The notes under the pieces: generated by a model
The model's database searches: none
What the model was told of the DNA's origin: nothing
Seen by the model: the letters and a program-made list of their open reading frames with translations, nothing else
Position numbers and translations under genes: made by a program
Shown: piece after piece, positions 41,547 through 51,414 of the stretch
Position numbering within the stretch: the stretch's first letter is position 1
Layout of the letters: each line of letters begins with the position of its first letter
Source: Undaria pinnatifida
Taxonomy: Eukaryota > Sar > Phaeophyceae > Laminariales > Alariaceae
Assembly (NCBI GenBank): GCA_012845835.1
Contig: JABAKD010000023.1
Span: forward strand, 18,772,691-18,836,690
Length of the DNA stretch: 64,000 nt
Reading direction: 5' to 3'

Positions 41547-41685
41547 ATGCCCCCCTCAGCACTCTGCTCTGCACACCACACGCTGCGGAACAGACTCAAG
41601 GAGCCGAAGGTGGCCCAGTTTGTCATCCTGCGTGGGGCAATCACCGCTGGTGTCACCGACGACTTCCAATTTTCTATGTTGCTTG
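41547..41685 (+). CDS. Candidate exon, unknown protein
   Basis: From ATG 41547 the frame reads PPSALCSAHHTLRNRLKEPK, then VAQFVILRGAITAGVTDDFQ, then FSMLL, and meets a possible donor TTG|GTGAAT at 41685/41686. Nearly every third position from 41570 on is G or C. The frame stays open upstream to about 41526, so the ATG may not be the true start. A minus-strand frame (41755-41342) overlaps, but its third positions are less biased. Family not recognised. Confidence 0.4.
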
Positions 41686-42077
41686 GTGAATCTAGTGTAC
41701 CGTGTACCGGTCGATCCCTCCAAACGCCGACCATGTCATTTTGGCCCTGCTGCATGAAGGTAGTAGTGCTGGAATGCTGAGGTTCTTGCTAATTTTCTTT
41801 TTCACGGGAATATTGCGATGCCTTGTTTGTCTCGCTTTTTTTCTGTTGTTTCACACCAACGCCAGGGCATTCTCAGTCGGCGAGCGTACCGTTTTTGGTT
41901 TTTTGTCGTCACATATGCGCGTCCGTATTTAGATGTCTCACCAGGATCGACGAAAGTTTCTCCACCGTCTTTACATAGCACATTATTTTTCCGTTGTTTT
42001 CGCTTCTCATAGGTTTCTGTTTCGTTGTTCTTGGGGAAAGTTGTATTTCTTTGGCTGTAGACTGCTGCTGTAGAGGG

Positions 42078-42098
42078 CTTTGACAATATATATATATA
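42078..42098. repeat. (TA)n dinucleotide tract
   Basis: About ten TA repeats (ATATATATATAT). A second TA-rich tract lies at 59972-59998. Confidence 0.9.
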
Positions 42099-42174
42099 TC
42101 AAATCATTCCCTGGTGTCATGTATTTTGGTCAGGAGTTTTTTGTCTCGGCCTAAGTATGCGATTCGCGGAACTG

Positions 42175-42310
42175 GAATTCTCGGTCGAATATAGCTTGGT
42201 TCGAGCGCCGCCTTCGGGGCCGGCTCGGACGCCCCTCGCCCTGCCGTGTCCGTTCCGCACATCGACGTGAACGCGGACGGGTGCCGAGCGAGACGAGCGA
42301 GTGTCGGGGA
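42175..42310 (-). other. GC-rich island, possibly exon-like
   Basis: A block of about 65% GC in AT-rich surroundings. On the minus strand a frame reads SRSAPVRVHVDVRNGHGRAR with high third-position GC and is flanked by AT-rich sequence, which is the profile of an exon, but no splice sites of quality are seen. Confidence 0.25.
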
Positions 42311-42670
42311 GGAATTTGGAAAAATTGTTGAATCTTAATGGCTGCAACGCCTGAATGATTTACAAAATTGGCATCATTTTCAAACGGTACGTGATAATGT
42401 TTGGAATTTTGCGGTGGCATACTCTCGAGCGTCAGTTTCTTTGCTGTACTTTTTTACTTTTAATAGTTCGTTTGGTTTCTTGCCCGGCCTTTTTATTGCT
42501 TTTGTTTCGGCTCGTTTTGCCAGCTGGAAATTCATTTTTTTAGTGTGGGTTCACCTAAAACGTGACACAAGTTACCGACGATATCCAACAACCTCGCGAC
42601 ACAAATTACCGACGGCAAAACGTTTCGTGACAAAATAACTCCCAAACCATGGAATCATGACATTTTCATG

Positions 42671-43590
42671 TAACAGAATCTCGAGACAAAACCAAGCAGG
42701 TAGAGCCGTCTCTTCGGCCTTTGGCCCTGGCTTTAGCACGGCCGCTGACACTTCAGGCAGCCTCCGCTGTAGGCATGAACGAGTGCGGTTGATTCGCAGC
42801 GAACTATCCCGCTGTGCTCGCTTCTATGTGGCCATTGTCCACGCCATTTCATGTCACCTCCCTTCTGTTTTGAACTCGTCGTCGTGCCGTCGAGGTACGA
42901 GGAAACCCTTACGTACCGGGTGAGAACAGCAGTATGTACGACGAGCATGAACGCCAACTGACGGCACTGGCAAACACACATCAGGTGCAGCAGCAGTAGC
43001 CGAAGGGCGAAACTTCTAGCACATACTGCAGCAACTAGTAGCAACCAGAACCACAGCAGATAGCTCAAAGTGCAGTACGAGTGCCGTTGGCAAGTTTAGT
43101 CGTACACGCATCACTCTGTCCAATAGTCTATATGTAACAGAATCTCGAGACAAAACCAAGCAGGTAGAGCCGTCTCTTCGGCCTTTGGCCCTGGCTTTAG
43201 CACGGCCGCTGACACTCCAGGCAGCCTCTGCTGTAGGCATGAACGAGTGCGGTTGATTCGCAGCGAACTATCCCGCTGTGATCGCTTCTATGTGGCCATT
43301 GTCCATGCCATTTCATGTCACCTCCCTTCTGGTTTGAGCTCGTCGTCGTGCCGTCGAGGTACGAGGAAACCCGTACGTACTGGGTGAGAACAGCAGTATG
43401 TACGACGAGCATGAACGCCAACTGACAACATTGGCAAACACACATCAGGTGCAGCAGCAGTAGCCGAAGGGCGAAACTTCTAGCACATACTGCAGCAACT
43501 AGTAGCAACCAGAACCACAGCAGATAGCTCAAAGTGCAGTACGAGTGCCGTTGGCAAGTTTAGTCGTACACGCATCACTCTGTCCAATAT
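42671..43590. repeat. 464-bp tandem duplication, about 97% identical
   Basis: Copy 1 is 42671-43134, copy 2 is 43135-about 43590, both beginning GTAACAGAATCTCGAGACAA. The copies differ at only about ten to fifteen positions, so the event is young. Each copy holds a 111-codon minus-strand frame (43068-42733 and 43532-43197). These frames differ at seven residues, and nearly all visible differences change the amino acid, which argues against selection on that protein. Confidence 0.97.
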
Positions 43591-43928
43591 ATAACAACCG
43601 TTTTATGTTCATATTGATGGAGAAAAACATATTACATTTCCTGTAAGAATGATACGTCGTACGAGCGGACGTTCTGATTCTGGTGTGCTGCTGCCGTGAG
43701 ACCATCGAGCACACCGCATGTTTTACCCAAACAGGAGCCAACAAGAGGCAGCGCACAGGGGCCCCCAACACGGAGACACGTGACAACCACGGCCAGCTGT
43801 CGATCGCGTAATTCGCCGGTAGTCCGTGCTTCGGGGGGTGTATCGGAAGTCGTTCGTGGTACTGCTGTAGATCGTCGAAAAACCACGTGGCATGGCAGAC
43901 TCGCCAGTAGACCCCCCAAAATTTGTTT

Positions 43929-44330
43929 ACCTTTTCTTTTTCTTGGCCCCATGCACCCATTTCCTTTCCTTTCTCTTCTTCGTTTGTTTCTTTTTTCCAA
44001 TTGACTTGCGTCTGTTGTGCGTATGCGTAGTGATAGATACCACGTGTAATATATACGTGGTAGTCTTTCTTGGGTGGCAAGCGGTATAGTCGGTTTTTCC
44101 AGGCGCGAGTAATGAGACGTATGCACCGGTATGGACCTGGCACATCGTAGACTGACTCCCGATTTCACTTTTATATGTTTCTGGTGGAGGCATGAATTGC
44201 GTCGGATGTGATTTATGCGTGTACCACCTTTGGTTTGTGTTTTTCCCCTAGGGTATTCCTCTGCCCCAGAGTGACTGGAGCCCGTCCTGTGACCACGGAC
44301 TTGATTATGCGAGTTAATGTGAGAACGACA
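43929..44330 (+). repeat. Dispersed repeat, inverted partner at 23380-23830
   Basis: Begins with a pyrimidine tract ending TTTTTTCCAATTG and continues with CGTATGCGTAGTGATAG, ACCACGTGT (a CACGTG box), TGGGTGGCAAGCG, GAGTGACTGGAGCCCGTCCT and CACGGACTTGATTATGCGA, all shared with the other copy. Two minus-strand frames (44408-43632, 258 codons; 44143-43529, 204 codons) overlap it in different frames and start at non-ATG codons. I take them as chance. Confidence 0.75.
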
Positions 44331-44559
44331 ACAACAACCAGAACTGAAATATTGCCTGTTTATTGACCGTTCAGCTGCTTCCTGCAAATTTGGTTTTTCT
44401 GCCAACACGATTTTGAACTTTTTCGCGATTTTTTCTTCCTTTTGGTCTAGTAAGTTGAACCTCCTACCGTTTGCCGCTAATTCGCCGCCTGTGCATTAGT
44501 TGCGGAACGGCCCTGCTTGAGCTTTTCTTTGTTTCGCACCATTTGTTTTGTACTTGACG

Positions 44560-44750
44560 AAGCTTCATCGACTGTGATCTGGGCTTGGCTCATCAGCTCG
44601 ACAGCGCCCAGCACCCCATCGCAGCGCTATAGCTTACAGCAACGAAGCGCCGTGCAGTGCCCTGCGGCTCAGCTCAGCAGCGCACCGCTAGCTCAGCAGA
44701 GCGAAGCGCTATGCTTTGCCGTGCTCTGCCGTCGCGGTCGTTCGTTATTC
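44560..44750. other. AGC/GCTC-word low-complexity tract
   Basis: Repeated CAGCGC, GCTCAGCAG and GAAGCGC words give local self-complementarity but no fixed period. No coding evidence. Confidence 0.5.
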
Positions 44751-44902
44751 ATGATATCTAAACTCCGCGTACGCTGATATTTAGGTATTTGGCGCTTTAT
44801 TCTATACATATCGCGTCAACCATCGTAATATCATACAATATGGGGGAGGGAATGTAATCTCTATGCAAATATCCTCTTTTGTTTTAATCAATTGTCAGCC
44901 GG

Positions 44903-45030
44903 CTGCCCCGGTGGTCTATTAATAATAGTGGTTTTACCCTCGAATACTACTAACGTTTGGTTGTCCTTGAGTTCGACACCCACCACGATGAGATTTGACT
45001 TTATTTGCAAAAATTCAAAAAAAAAAACAG
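44903..45030 (+). mobile_element. tRNA-derived SINE candidate, copy 1
   Basis: GCCCCGGTGGTCTATTAAT contains a good A box (TGGTCTATTAAT). About 50 bases on, GAGTTCGACACC is a close match to a B box. The element ends in an A run (about 45018-45028). Together these are an internal RNA polymerase III promoter plus A-tail. The 5' ten bases are the same as at 51225. It does not fold as a proper tRNA cloverleaf by eye. Confidence 0.5.
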
Positions 45031-45331
45031 GGATCAACTAACCGCTGAGAGCGCCTAGCAGCGTGGGCTGGTTCGACGCGAGTCGACGAGGGAAGAAAAT
45101 GCTGGATTCTCCTCGCGGTAAAAATGAAAGCACGTGCCGAAGTGGGGAGGGAGGAGGAGGGCCCGCTATGTGACCCCGGATCTGAGTTACTACTGGGAGG
45201 GAGCGCGAGAGTGGTGCGGGGATAATAAATGGGACGAAGAAAAAAAAAAGTTGCAAAGGTATATTATTATTACTACCAGTAAATGATATGTCAGTCTCTA
45301 GGAAATACGCACGGCACTATCAGCAGTCGTC
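45031..45331. other. No gene recognised
   Basis: A proline/serine-rich minus-strand frame (45256-45038) without motif. Nothing else. Confidence 0.4.
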
Positions 45332-45811
45332 ATGGTAGAGACACTCCGGATATTATGCATTGAGGGGGCGCGTCCGATTTCGCAACGTGAAAGCACCCAC
45401 GGAGAAAAGACAGCAGACACACATATCCCGCCTTCCCGAGAAAAAACAGAGAAGAAGCGCTACGCCAACCTCCCGCTCGAGGAAAGCCATCCCCGCACCA
45501 ATCTTAGACAACGCCGCCTCAACGAGGGATCGCCCTCCTCTTCTACGTTTTCCTCCTCGCCCGCGACCACGCAGACCAATCAATGCGACAGCCTTCACGT
45601 AACAAACAAAGCAATCTTCTTCCAAAACCTCGCCGGCCGACATGTCCTCATGTCGACGTTTGATGCAAACCGACTTTGCATCCTGTCGACTTCGAATCTC
45701 CATTGCCACGGAGACAGCGGTGCAGTCTCTTCATTAATGCCAAGGCCTTTTTTGTTTCGCCTAGAGGCGACGCAGGTTATCAATAATACTCTTTTCGGTA
45801 TTTTTGTTTGA
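45332..45811 (+). CDS. ATG-started 159-codon open frame, strand uncertain
   Basis: The plus-strand frame starts at ATG 45332 and runs to a stop at 45811. It is hydrophilic with many E, K, S and T residues, then a more hydrophobic end (HVLMSTFDANRLCILSTSNL). The opposite strand has an equally plausible ATG-started frame of 118 codons (45709-45353), starting MAMEIRSRQDAKSVCIKRRH and containing an RGRGRGGKRRRGGR stretch. Both cannot easily be real. Codon bias does not clearly favour either, and no domain is recognised. Confidence 0.3.
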   Translation: MVETLRILCIEGARPISQRESTHGEKTADTHIPPSREKTEKKRYANLPLEESHPRTNLRQRRLNEGSPSSSTFSSSPATTQTNQCDSLHVTNKAIFFQNLAGRHVLMSTFDANRLCILSTSNLHCHGDSGAVSSLMPRPFLFRLEATQVINNTLFGIFV

Positions 45812-46608
45812 CAGACGCCAACTTTTACTAGACGGCGCATTTAACATAGTTTGTTTCGCCTATCCTTGCCTTCTTTGTTGTATAATATTACGTTTTTTCT
45901 TTTGTCAAAGCATGACTTTCATAATCCCATGTTCGTATTAAACTCTTGGGATTACTTTAAAGTTCAATGAATGCCAAATCGGACAGCTACACCTTAATTA
46001 AGTTGTCGAAGTGCTGCCCTGCCCTACCCGAAACATTGGCGCCGGCGAATGCCGGCGCCCATGCGGAGCCCTTGTATTTTAGTCATGTTCGTTCTCAGCA
46101 GAATGGGGGACGCTTTGCCCACATTATATGGGAGTGGATATTCATGGGAATGCAACAACGATAATAACGTTAACATCAACAAGAAAAACAAATAAAAAAT
46201 CGATGTTGGTTAGGGTGTTTTACTCTTTTGCTTGTTTCGTAGGTTTTTGTGATTTTTTGTTTCTGATTCTGTTTCAGATTGTTGCTTCTACGTCGTGGTC
46301 AACATTTTTCTTGGGTTCCGATGTTATTCAAACTTAGCTATATTCAACCATCATTTTCTTCCACTTCTGCTGTGCATCGCACACGTGCGTTTTCCTCTCG
46401 GTACCATTTGCCATCTACTACTGCTCTACTGTGGGCACCGATCCTGCAGCGGGGACCACTCTCAACTTTTTTTATTCGTGTTATGTCAGGGGGGGGGCTA
46501 TTCCTGCAAGATTAAACGAGGGGACACCATTCCACATCACCACGCCGCTTGAGAAATGAGTACCGCAAACGTATGCCTTTAAGAAGCGGGCGTCAAACGT
46601 GCTAGGTA
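45812..46608. other. No gene recognised
   Basis: T-rich with short frames. CGGCGCCGGCG-like inverted words occur near 46038-46062 (GGCGCCGGCGAATGCCGGCGCC, a small hairpin). Confidence 0.4.
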
Positions 46609-46794
46609 GTGTTCGGGTTTCCCGGGTTTCAGAGGTGGTACCTCAGAGGTTGGCAGTCGATCCGGCCCGGCCAAATTCGCCTGGGAAAAGCTGTAGCGGC
46701 TGCTGTTTGTGGTGATTCTTTAGCACCCGCTCAAAACGACGCCCATGTAGCATCCATGCGGGACGCTCGGCCGGTGTTGCCAGCCTCATCATAG
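46609..46794 (+). CDS. Exon-like open frame, unknown
   Basis: 62 codons after a possible 3' splice site (CTAGGTAG, ending 46608), reading FGFPGFQRWYLRGWQSIRPG then QIRLGKAVAAAVCGDSLAPA, to a TAG stop. Third positions are G/C-rich up to about residue 40. No family recognised, and it may be chance. Confidence 0.25.
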   Translation: MFGFPGFQRWYLRGWQSIRPGQIRLGKAVAAAVCGDSLAPAQNDAHVASMRDARPVLPASS

Positions 46795-47029
46795 CTGCTT
46801 CCAATGACACCGTGTATCCTCTGTATCTCGCGCTATTACAGAAGTTGGAGCAAGTCTAGCGTGGGGCGTCGTGCGTTGGTCTGGTTTGTACAAACCTTGT
46901 GTTGGCGTTATTGGCCAAAAATGGCAAATTGAATGGCAAATGTCACTTTCCCAAACGTCACTAACGAATCGGAACGGAATATCCAAAAAAATGTTGGGCA
47001 AGTTTTGTGCTGTTTTGGCAAGCCCAACC

Positions 47030-47170
47030 CGACGCGAGAGATTTTCGAGACGTCTTGACCCGACCCGACCCCACCCGCGAGATTTTCGAGATGTCTTGAC
47101 CCGACCCGACCCGACCCGCGAGATTTTGAAATCGTCCTGACCCGACCCGACCCGACCCGCGACAATCCGG
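47030..47170. repeat. ~46-bp repeat of GACCCGACCC type
   Basis: CGCGAGATTTTCGAGACGTC-like starts at about 47033, 47079 and 47118 lead into TTGACCCGACCCGACCC strings, with one decayed copy. The block is strongly C/G strand-biased, with ATTTT spacers. Confidence 0.85.
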
Positions 47171-47214
47171 GTGACCCGCGAGATTCGGGTCGTCTGGCGG
47201 GTCACGTGAACTTG

Positions 47215-47285
47215 ACCCGTGATATTTCTCACGGGTCAAAGTCAAAAAGTCACGGGTCAAAGTCAAAAAGTCACGGGTCAAAGCA
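47215..47285. repeat. 21-bp repeat CACGGGTCAAAGTCAAAAAG, three units
   Basis: Two and a half exact copies at about 47230, 47251 and 47271. The GGGTCA word is the reverse complement of the GACCC words in the neighbouring block, so the two arrays form opposite arms around about 47170-47215. Confidence 0.9.
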
Positions 47286-47516
47286 TGTATACCTCGGTCG
47301 GTTGGTTGGTCTTTGGTCCCTTGTACTTTTCCCAGTATGTCGTGTTCTCTGCGTTTTTTACCGGCATTGTTTGCAGCTGATGATTATGTCATGTGGTGTG
47401 CGCGCGAGGAATAGGAAAGAAATCGCAACCCACATGCATGGACATGCCCGTACCGTCAGACCACCGGGTCGACCCGACGAGCGACCCGACGAGCGAGCTA
47501 GTTATAATTTACAAGT

Positions 47517-47665
47517 GCAATCTCCGGCCCCAGCAAGCAGCCTAGCTGAGCCACCTCCGGCAGCAAGCCCACAACTGGGGCGGTGGATCTGTCAGCAGGG
47601 GCTGCGATCCGCGAGAATGCGTTGTCTGCTGCTGATGCTTGCTTCTGCCAGGGTGCTGCTGCTGC

Positions 47666-47701
<36 letters not shown>

Positions 47702-48060
47702 GCTGCCGCTGCTGCTTCGACAACGGCTGCTCTTCTTCTTGCTTGTTTACGTTTGGTCACATTTCGTACTGGTGGTATGATATTTCTCGAGCTAGCTACT
47801 ACTACTACACTGCTGTGTCTATCTTCTATCTGTGCAGTCTCCAGCCCCGGCAAGCAGCCTAGCTGAGCCGCCTCCGGCAGCAAGCCCACAACTGGGGCGG
47901 TGGGTCTGTCAGCAGGGGCTGCGATCCGCGAGAATCCGGGGTCTGCTGCCGGTGCTTTCTGCTGTCAGTGCTGCTGTGCTGCTGCTGCTGCTGCTTCGAC
48001 GACGACTGCCCTTCCTTGCCTTTTTACGTTTGGTCACATTTCGTACTGGTATGACCGTAA
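47517..48060. repeat. ~316-bp tandem duplication with a GCT microsatellite
   Basis: CAAGCAGCCTAGCTGAGCC, CCACAACTGGGGCGGTGG, CAGCAGGGGCTGCGATCCGC and TTTACGTTTGGTCACATTTC occur in both copies (47517-47832 and 47833-48060), over 90% alike. Copy 1 contains (GCT)n at about 47655-47702; copy 2 has a shorter GCT run near 47976. Long frames on both strands (47206-47862 plus, 47889-47542 minus) are poly-A/L/S products of the repeat. Confidence 0.93.
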
Positions 48061-48765
48061 TATTACTGCTGTTGTTACGGCTTCAGTAGGTACGGGATCC
48101 GCGTCACACTGCTGTATGCCTTGTTACGAGTAGCTAGGGGTACTGCCTGGTGATTGTTCTGCACGCTGTGATGACATACGATCGGAGCATCGGCACGAGA
48201 GAGGCAGGAAGCCGAAATGTTTGTATTTTATTGGCGGACCCGCGGGCCGGACCCGCGGGGCGCCTACACGGCATCAACGTGGCTCTCAGCTGTACATGGT
48301 GGTTGAAGCTATGTGACGCAGTGGAACGCTGTTGATCGCGAAAGATCCGGGAGGGGTCCGAGTTGCGTCAAATTAGTAGCTGTACTATTTTCAGCATGAA
48401 GGGAGCGCATTCCACGAGCATTCCACGAGCACCGCCGTTTCCTTCCCAAGGAGGACCACAAAGAAGGAGCCCCGAGATGAGCTCCTAGAGCACGGTGCCC
48501 GTAGTCCAAGGGGGTCCCGCGAAGGTCGGTCTGGCTCCTTCAGCAAAGGTGTATGCAGGCCAATGGGCTCTCTCAGCAAGCAAAGTCCACGTCGCTGGTC
48601 TTTCGAACGGTTGATTCCAGTATGCTTGTTCGTGGCGCGGCGTGCATATGCTTCAGCCCCGAACCGCAAAAAAAAAGTACAGGTCGACGGGCGATCTTGG
48701 GGCTTTTGCTGGCAGCTCGCGGAGATGTGCAGTGCAACGTGCTGGCTGAGCGCGGAGCGAACGAG
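48061..48765. other. No gene recognised
   Basis: A GC palindrome-like string near 48237-48260 (GGACCCGCGGGCCGGACCCG) and overlapping chance frames. The 248-codon minus-strand frame (49319-48573) crosses repeats and is not accepted as a gene. Confidence 0.4.
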
Positions 48766-48960
48766 TCTGATGGGTGGGTGCTCGGGCAGTGCCGCTGCGG
48801 AGTGGTCCATGCGACCAGCTGGCGGGAAACTGATGCGACCCGAAGCCGAGACGAGGAGTGTGCTCCTGATGGATGGGGTTTGGGCAGTTCCGCTGCGGAG
48901 GGGTTCATGTAACAGCTGCCGGGGAACTCATGTGACCAAAAGCCGAGACGAGTATTGTGC
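48766..48960. repeat. ~110-bp tandem repeat, about two units
   Basis: GATGGGTGGGTGCTCGGGCA with GTGCCGCTGCGGAG (48768) returns as GATGGATGGGGTTTGGGCAG with TTCCGCTGCGGAG (48869). AAGCCGAGACGAG follows each (near 48843 and 48943). Confidence 0.7.
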
Positions 48961-48979
48961 ACCGAAGAGCAGTGTCGTC

Positions 48980-49085
48980 CGCACGTAGTTGGAAGGTGTC
49001 GTTCGTGTGGTACGTTGCTGGCGACCAACAGGAGGGACCCCTGCCATCTCCCTGCTGTTGTGGTCGCCGTTGTAGGAGGAAGGGC
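48980..49085 (-). repeat. Dispersed repeat, partner at 17468-17590
   Basis: Shares GGCGACCAACAGGAG, ATCTCCCTG and GTGGTCGCCG with the 17.5-kb copy in order and spacing. No coding frame is preserved. Confidence 0.55.
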
Positions 49086-49089
49086 GCTC

Positions 49090-49165
49090 CCTCCATGGAG
49101 GAGCCACCCGTGAAGGAACAGGATTGCTCCCTCCATGGAGAAGCCACCCGTGAAGGAACAGGGGT
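49090..49165. repeat. 36-bp tandem duplication
   Basis: CTCCATGGAGGAGCCACCCG and CTCCATGGAGAAGCCACCCG, each followed by TGAAGGAACAGG, start at about 49092 and 49132. A partial third overlaps upstream. CTCCATGGAG is itself a perfect 10-bp palindrome. Confidence 0.9.
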
Positions 49166-49269
49166 GGTGGGCTCGTTGGAAACCAAAAGCAAGATGGCTA
49201 CGAAAAAAAATCGGAGGGGTTGGAGGAACGCTGCCACAATAGCAAGTCAAGCTTGAGACGACGCCATAG

Positions 49270-49482
49270 TGTAAGTGGTATTGGGCGGAGACACAGAGTG
49301 TCCCGTGCAGGTCTGCCAATTGATCAGGTCCTCAGAGAGTACTCACTTTTGAGATCGGAGGCTCGTGCCTCCGATCTATTTCCCGACTATTCCGAATATA
49401 AAGCGCCAACCTTATCATACGAAACCCATCCAAATTGTCTCAATACGGTTAATTACAGGCCTTTGGAGGCCGTATCTGAACA
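49270..49482 (-). mobile_element. Solo LTR-like repeat, copy 2
   Basis: Minus-strand relative of the repeats at 32938-33203 and 56970-57238. It begins TGTTCAGATACGG and ends CACTTACA, with the TTTATATTCGG box and the near-palindromic hairpin near its middle. It is shorter than its relatives. Just beyond its end a few bases (ATGGCGTCGTC) are shared with copy 3, perhaps a trace of the element's internal sequence. A broken fossil with no coding remains. Confidence 0.6.
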
Positions 49483-50155
49483 ATGTACCCAGTCTGCGAT
49501 GCAAGGAGATCTCCGTCATACGTGCAGCATGATGTTAATCGAGCTGCTGCGCATTCGCACTAAACGATTGATCGGACTTTACTTTGCATAGGGTTACTCG
49601 CTACCTGAAATGCCTCTGTCCCAAGGTTAAGAACGCATTTATCTACCTCCGGGACAGGCAAATTCGCCCCAAAAAAATGGATCGGAGCATTATCGTTTAT
49701 CACTGGGCGGCTTGCAACCGAGTTGAATGTTGCGTGTGAGCCCCGACGCCGCCGAACACCCCCGCTGCGCACGGCATGGTGGCATTCCGCTCTTTTGTGT
49801 GCCTCTTTGTTAGTATCATTTTGTGGTGAGGAGGCGTTGAATGCTCGACTTGACGTCTGGTGTACGGGATGCAGTTCATGGAAAAACGCTCTTATAGTTT
49901 TTTTGTTGTGACTAGCCGTTTTGCGTTCTTACAACCGGGGGATACCCACTGTTGGGGTTGCGATTCTGCATTTTAGGGGGGGGGGGGGTGGTTTTGGCGG
50001 TTCTTTGGTTCAATATTTTTATCACAGTGAACCAATTTACATATAGCGAAATGTCCAATATATCAACATAAAAGGTTGAATAGTTGAACGGGAGTCATAC
50101 CTGCGACAAACATACGATACAATAATTGTTGCTTACTCCTGGTGTGTATTACAAT
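49483..50155. other. No gene recognised; poly-G tract
   Basis: A G run of about 16 lies at 49974-49989. Frames are short and unremarkable. Confidence 0.45.
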
Positions 50156-50159
50156 ACAG

Positions 50160-50300
50160 TAGGCATACGGCTTTCATCCCTGTTTTTTCCGAGCCTTAAC
50201 CCCATTGGCCGAGGGACCCCCCCCCTTGCCCCTCCTCGGCCAATCAGGGGGCAAGGCGCGCGCGGCTGGAATTTTTCTTTGGGGATACCCTTCCGCCACA
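50160..50300. repeat. Solo leader of the satellite element
   Basis: GTAGGCATACGGCTTTCAT, ATTGGCCGAGG...CCTCGGCCAAT hairpin and GCGCGCGCGGCTGG in the same order as at 22106 and 62755, then GGGGATACCC--CCGCCACACC, after which similarity stops. No satellite units follow. A fragment limited to the left end shows that this end is a definite boundary of a dispersed element. Confidence 0.8.
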
Positions 50301-50339
50301 CCTATTCAGCAAGTTCAGTGACTATAATCTCATCATACT

Positions 50340-51010
50340 CATTAATAGAATGGGTGCAGGTTCAACTTGTTCAACTCAGCGCAACTTGATTCTCGAACAG
50401 CACGAACCCACCGCACAACCTCAGCGTTCGGCAGCGATGAAAGGGGGCAACACACAACGCAACAACCGCACCAACACGACATCCGCTTCCAGCTCGCCGA
50501 CAAAACACCACCCACGTGCCGCACGACAAACCCACCCACCGGCAAAGTCATCCACCCACCAACCCACCCACCCACCCACCATGCTACATCAGTATAGCAG
50601 CAAATGGATGCGTTGTTTCTTGAACTTCGCCAGAGAAGGCCGGTTAAAAGCAGAGAACAAAATACTGCTGTTGTACCAAAGAAAATAACAGCTCCACCTT
50701 CCACAGGCACGAAGGCACTTACCCACGCACGGCACGACCGCCAACCGACCAACCCATTTTACCACCAAACACTCCAACCAATATGTGCTACATCGGTACG
50801 TACCAGCTGGTACGCCCATCAGCAAACAGGGACGTTTCGTCCGCACTCCACTTTTATCTTGAAAACACAAACATGATGGGTACGTTGCACCTCCAGCAGA
50901 GTGTTAACCACCCGTTCTCACCCATCTACCGACCTACAACGTTCCCACGAACCGGTGCCGGTACCCACTGCTGCCTGCTGAAGATACACGTAGTTGCGAT
51001 TTTAACACTC
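50340..51010. repeat. Repeat-derived region with CCCACC tract
   Basis: The start (ACTTGATTCTCGAACAGCAC) resembles 26525-26550. (CCCA)n/(CCCACC)n occupies 50545-50582. Frames on both strands are short and repetitive. No gene recognised. Confidence 0.5.
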
Positions 51011-51224
51011 ACGACCAAAACAAAACATCCTCGGTGAGGTTTTCCTATGGCGTGGCGGTCCGTTTCGGTCAATTATTCGCGCAGACCCTTCTATGTGATG
51101 TTGAGCAAAAGTGAAAAGACAGCTAGTCCACAACTAATAATGCTACGATGTTCAAACCGTGATCGTTTTGACCAGTCCAGTTGATAAGGATGCTGCTTGA
51201 TCGTCGGACGTGTCTATAGCCAAG

Positions 51225-51325
51225 TCGCCCCGGTGGCGTATCAGGTTATCCTCGAGCCTGGTATAGGTCAGTTTCGTGAGTTCGAATCCCCCCGAGTGCA
51301 TACTCGTGTAAATTCGTGGGGACTT
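51225..51325 (+). mobile_element. tRNA-derived SINE candidate, copy 2
   Basis: CGCCCCGGTGGCGTATCAGG resembles an A box (TGGCGTATCAGG). At about 50 bases distance GAGTTCGAATCCCC is an excellent B box. It shares its first ten bases with 44903-44912. A perfect B box at tRNA spacing is strong evidence for RNA polymerase III origin. A tRNA pseudogene is the alternative, since the stems do not pair well. Confidence 0.55.
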
Positions 51326-51414
51326 CTTCTTGTGCGCAAATTGACTTGCGGAAGAGCGAGAGCGTGAGTTAGCAACACTCAATGAAAAATCGACGAGCAG
51401 TGGGATGCTGAACC

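Noticed and set aside
43529-44408. Two overlapping minus-strand frames of 258 and 204 codons
   Set aside because: They overlap in different frames, use non-ATG starts and run through a dispersed repeat, so low stop density explains them.
44903-44990. Functional tRNA gene
   Set aside because: A and B boxes are present but the acceptor and anticodon stems do not pair.
47206-47862. 218-codon plus-strand frame
   Set aside because: Built from tandem repeats and a GCT microsatellite, with no independent coding signal.
48573-49319. 248-codon minus-strand open frame
   Set aside because: It crosses an LTR-like repeat, a 36-bp and a 110-bp tandem repeat and a dispersed repeat, starts without convincing context and shows no motif.
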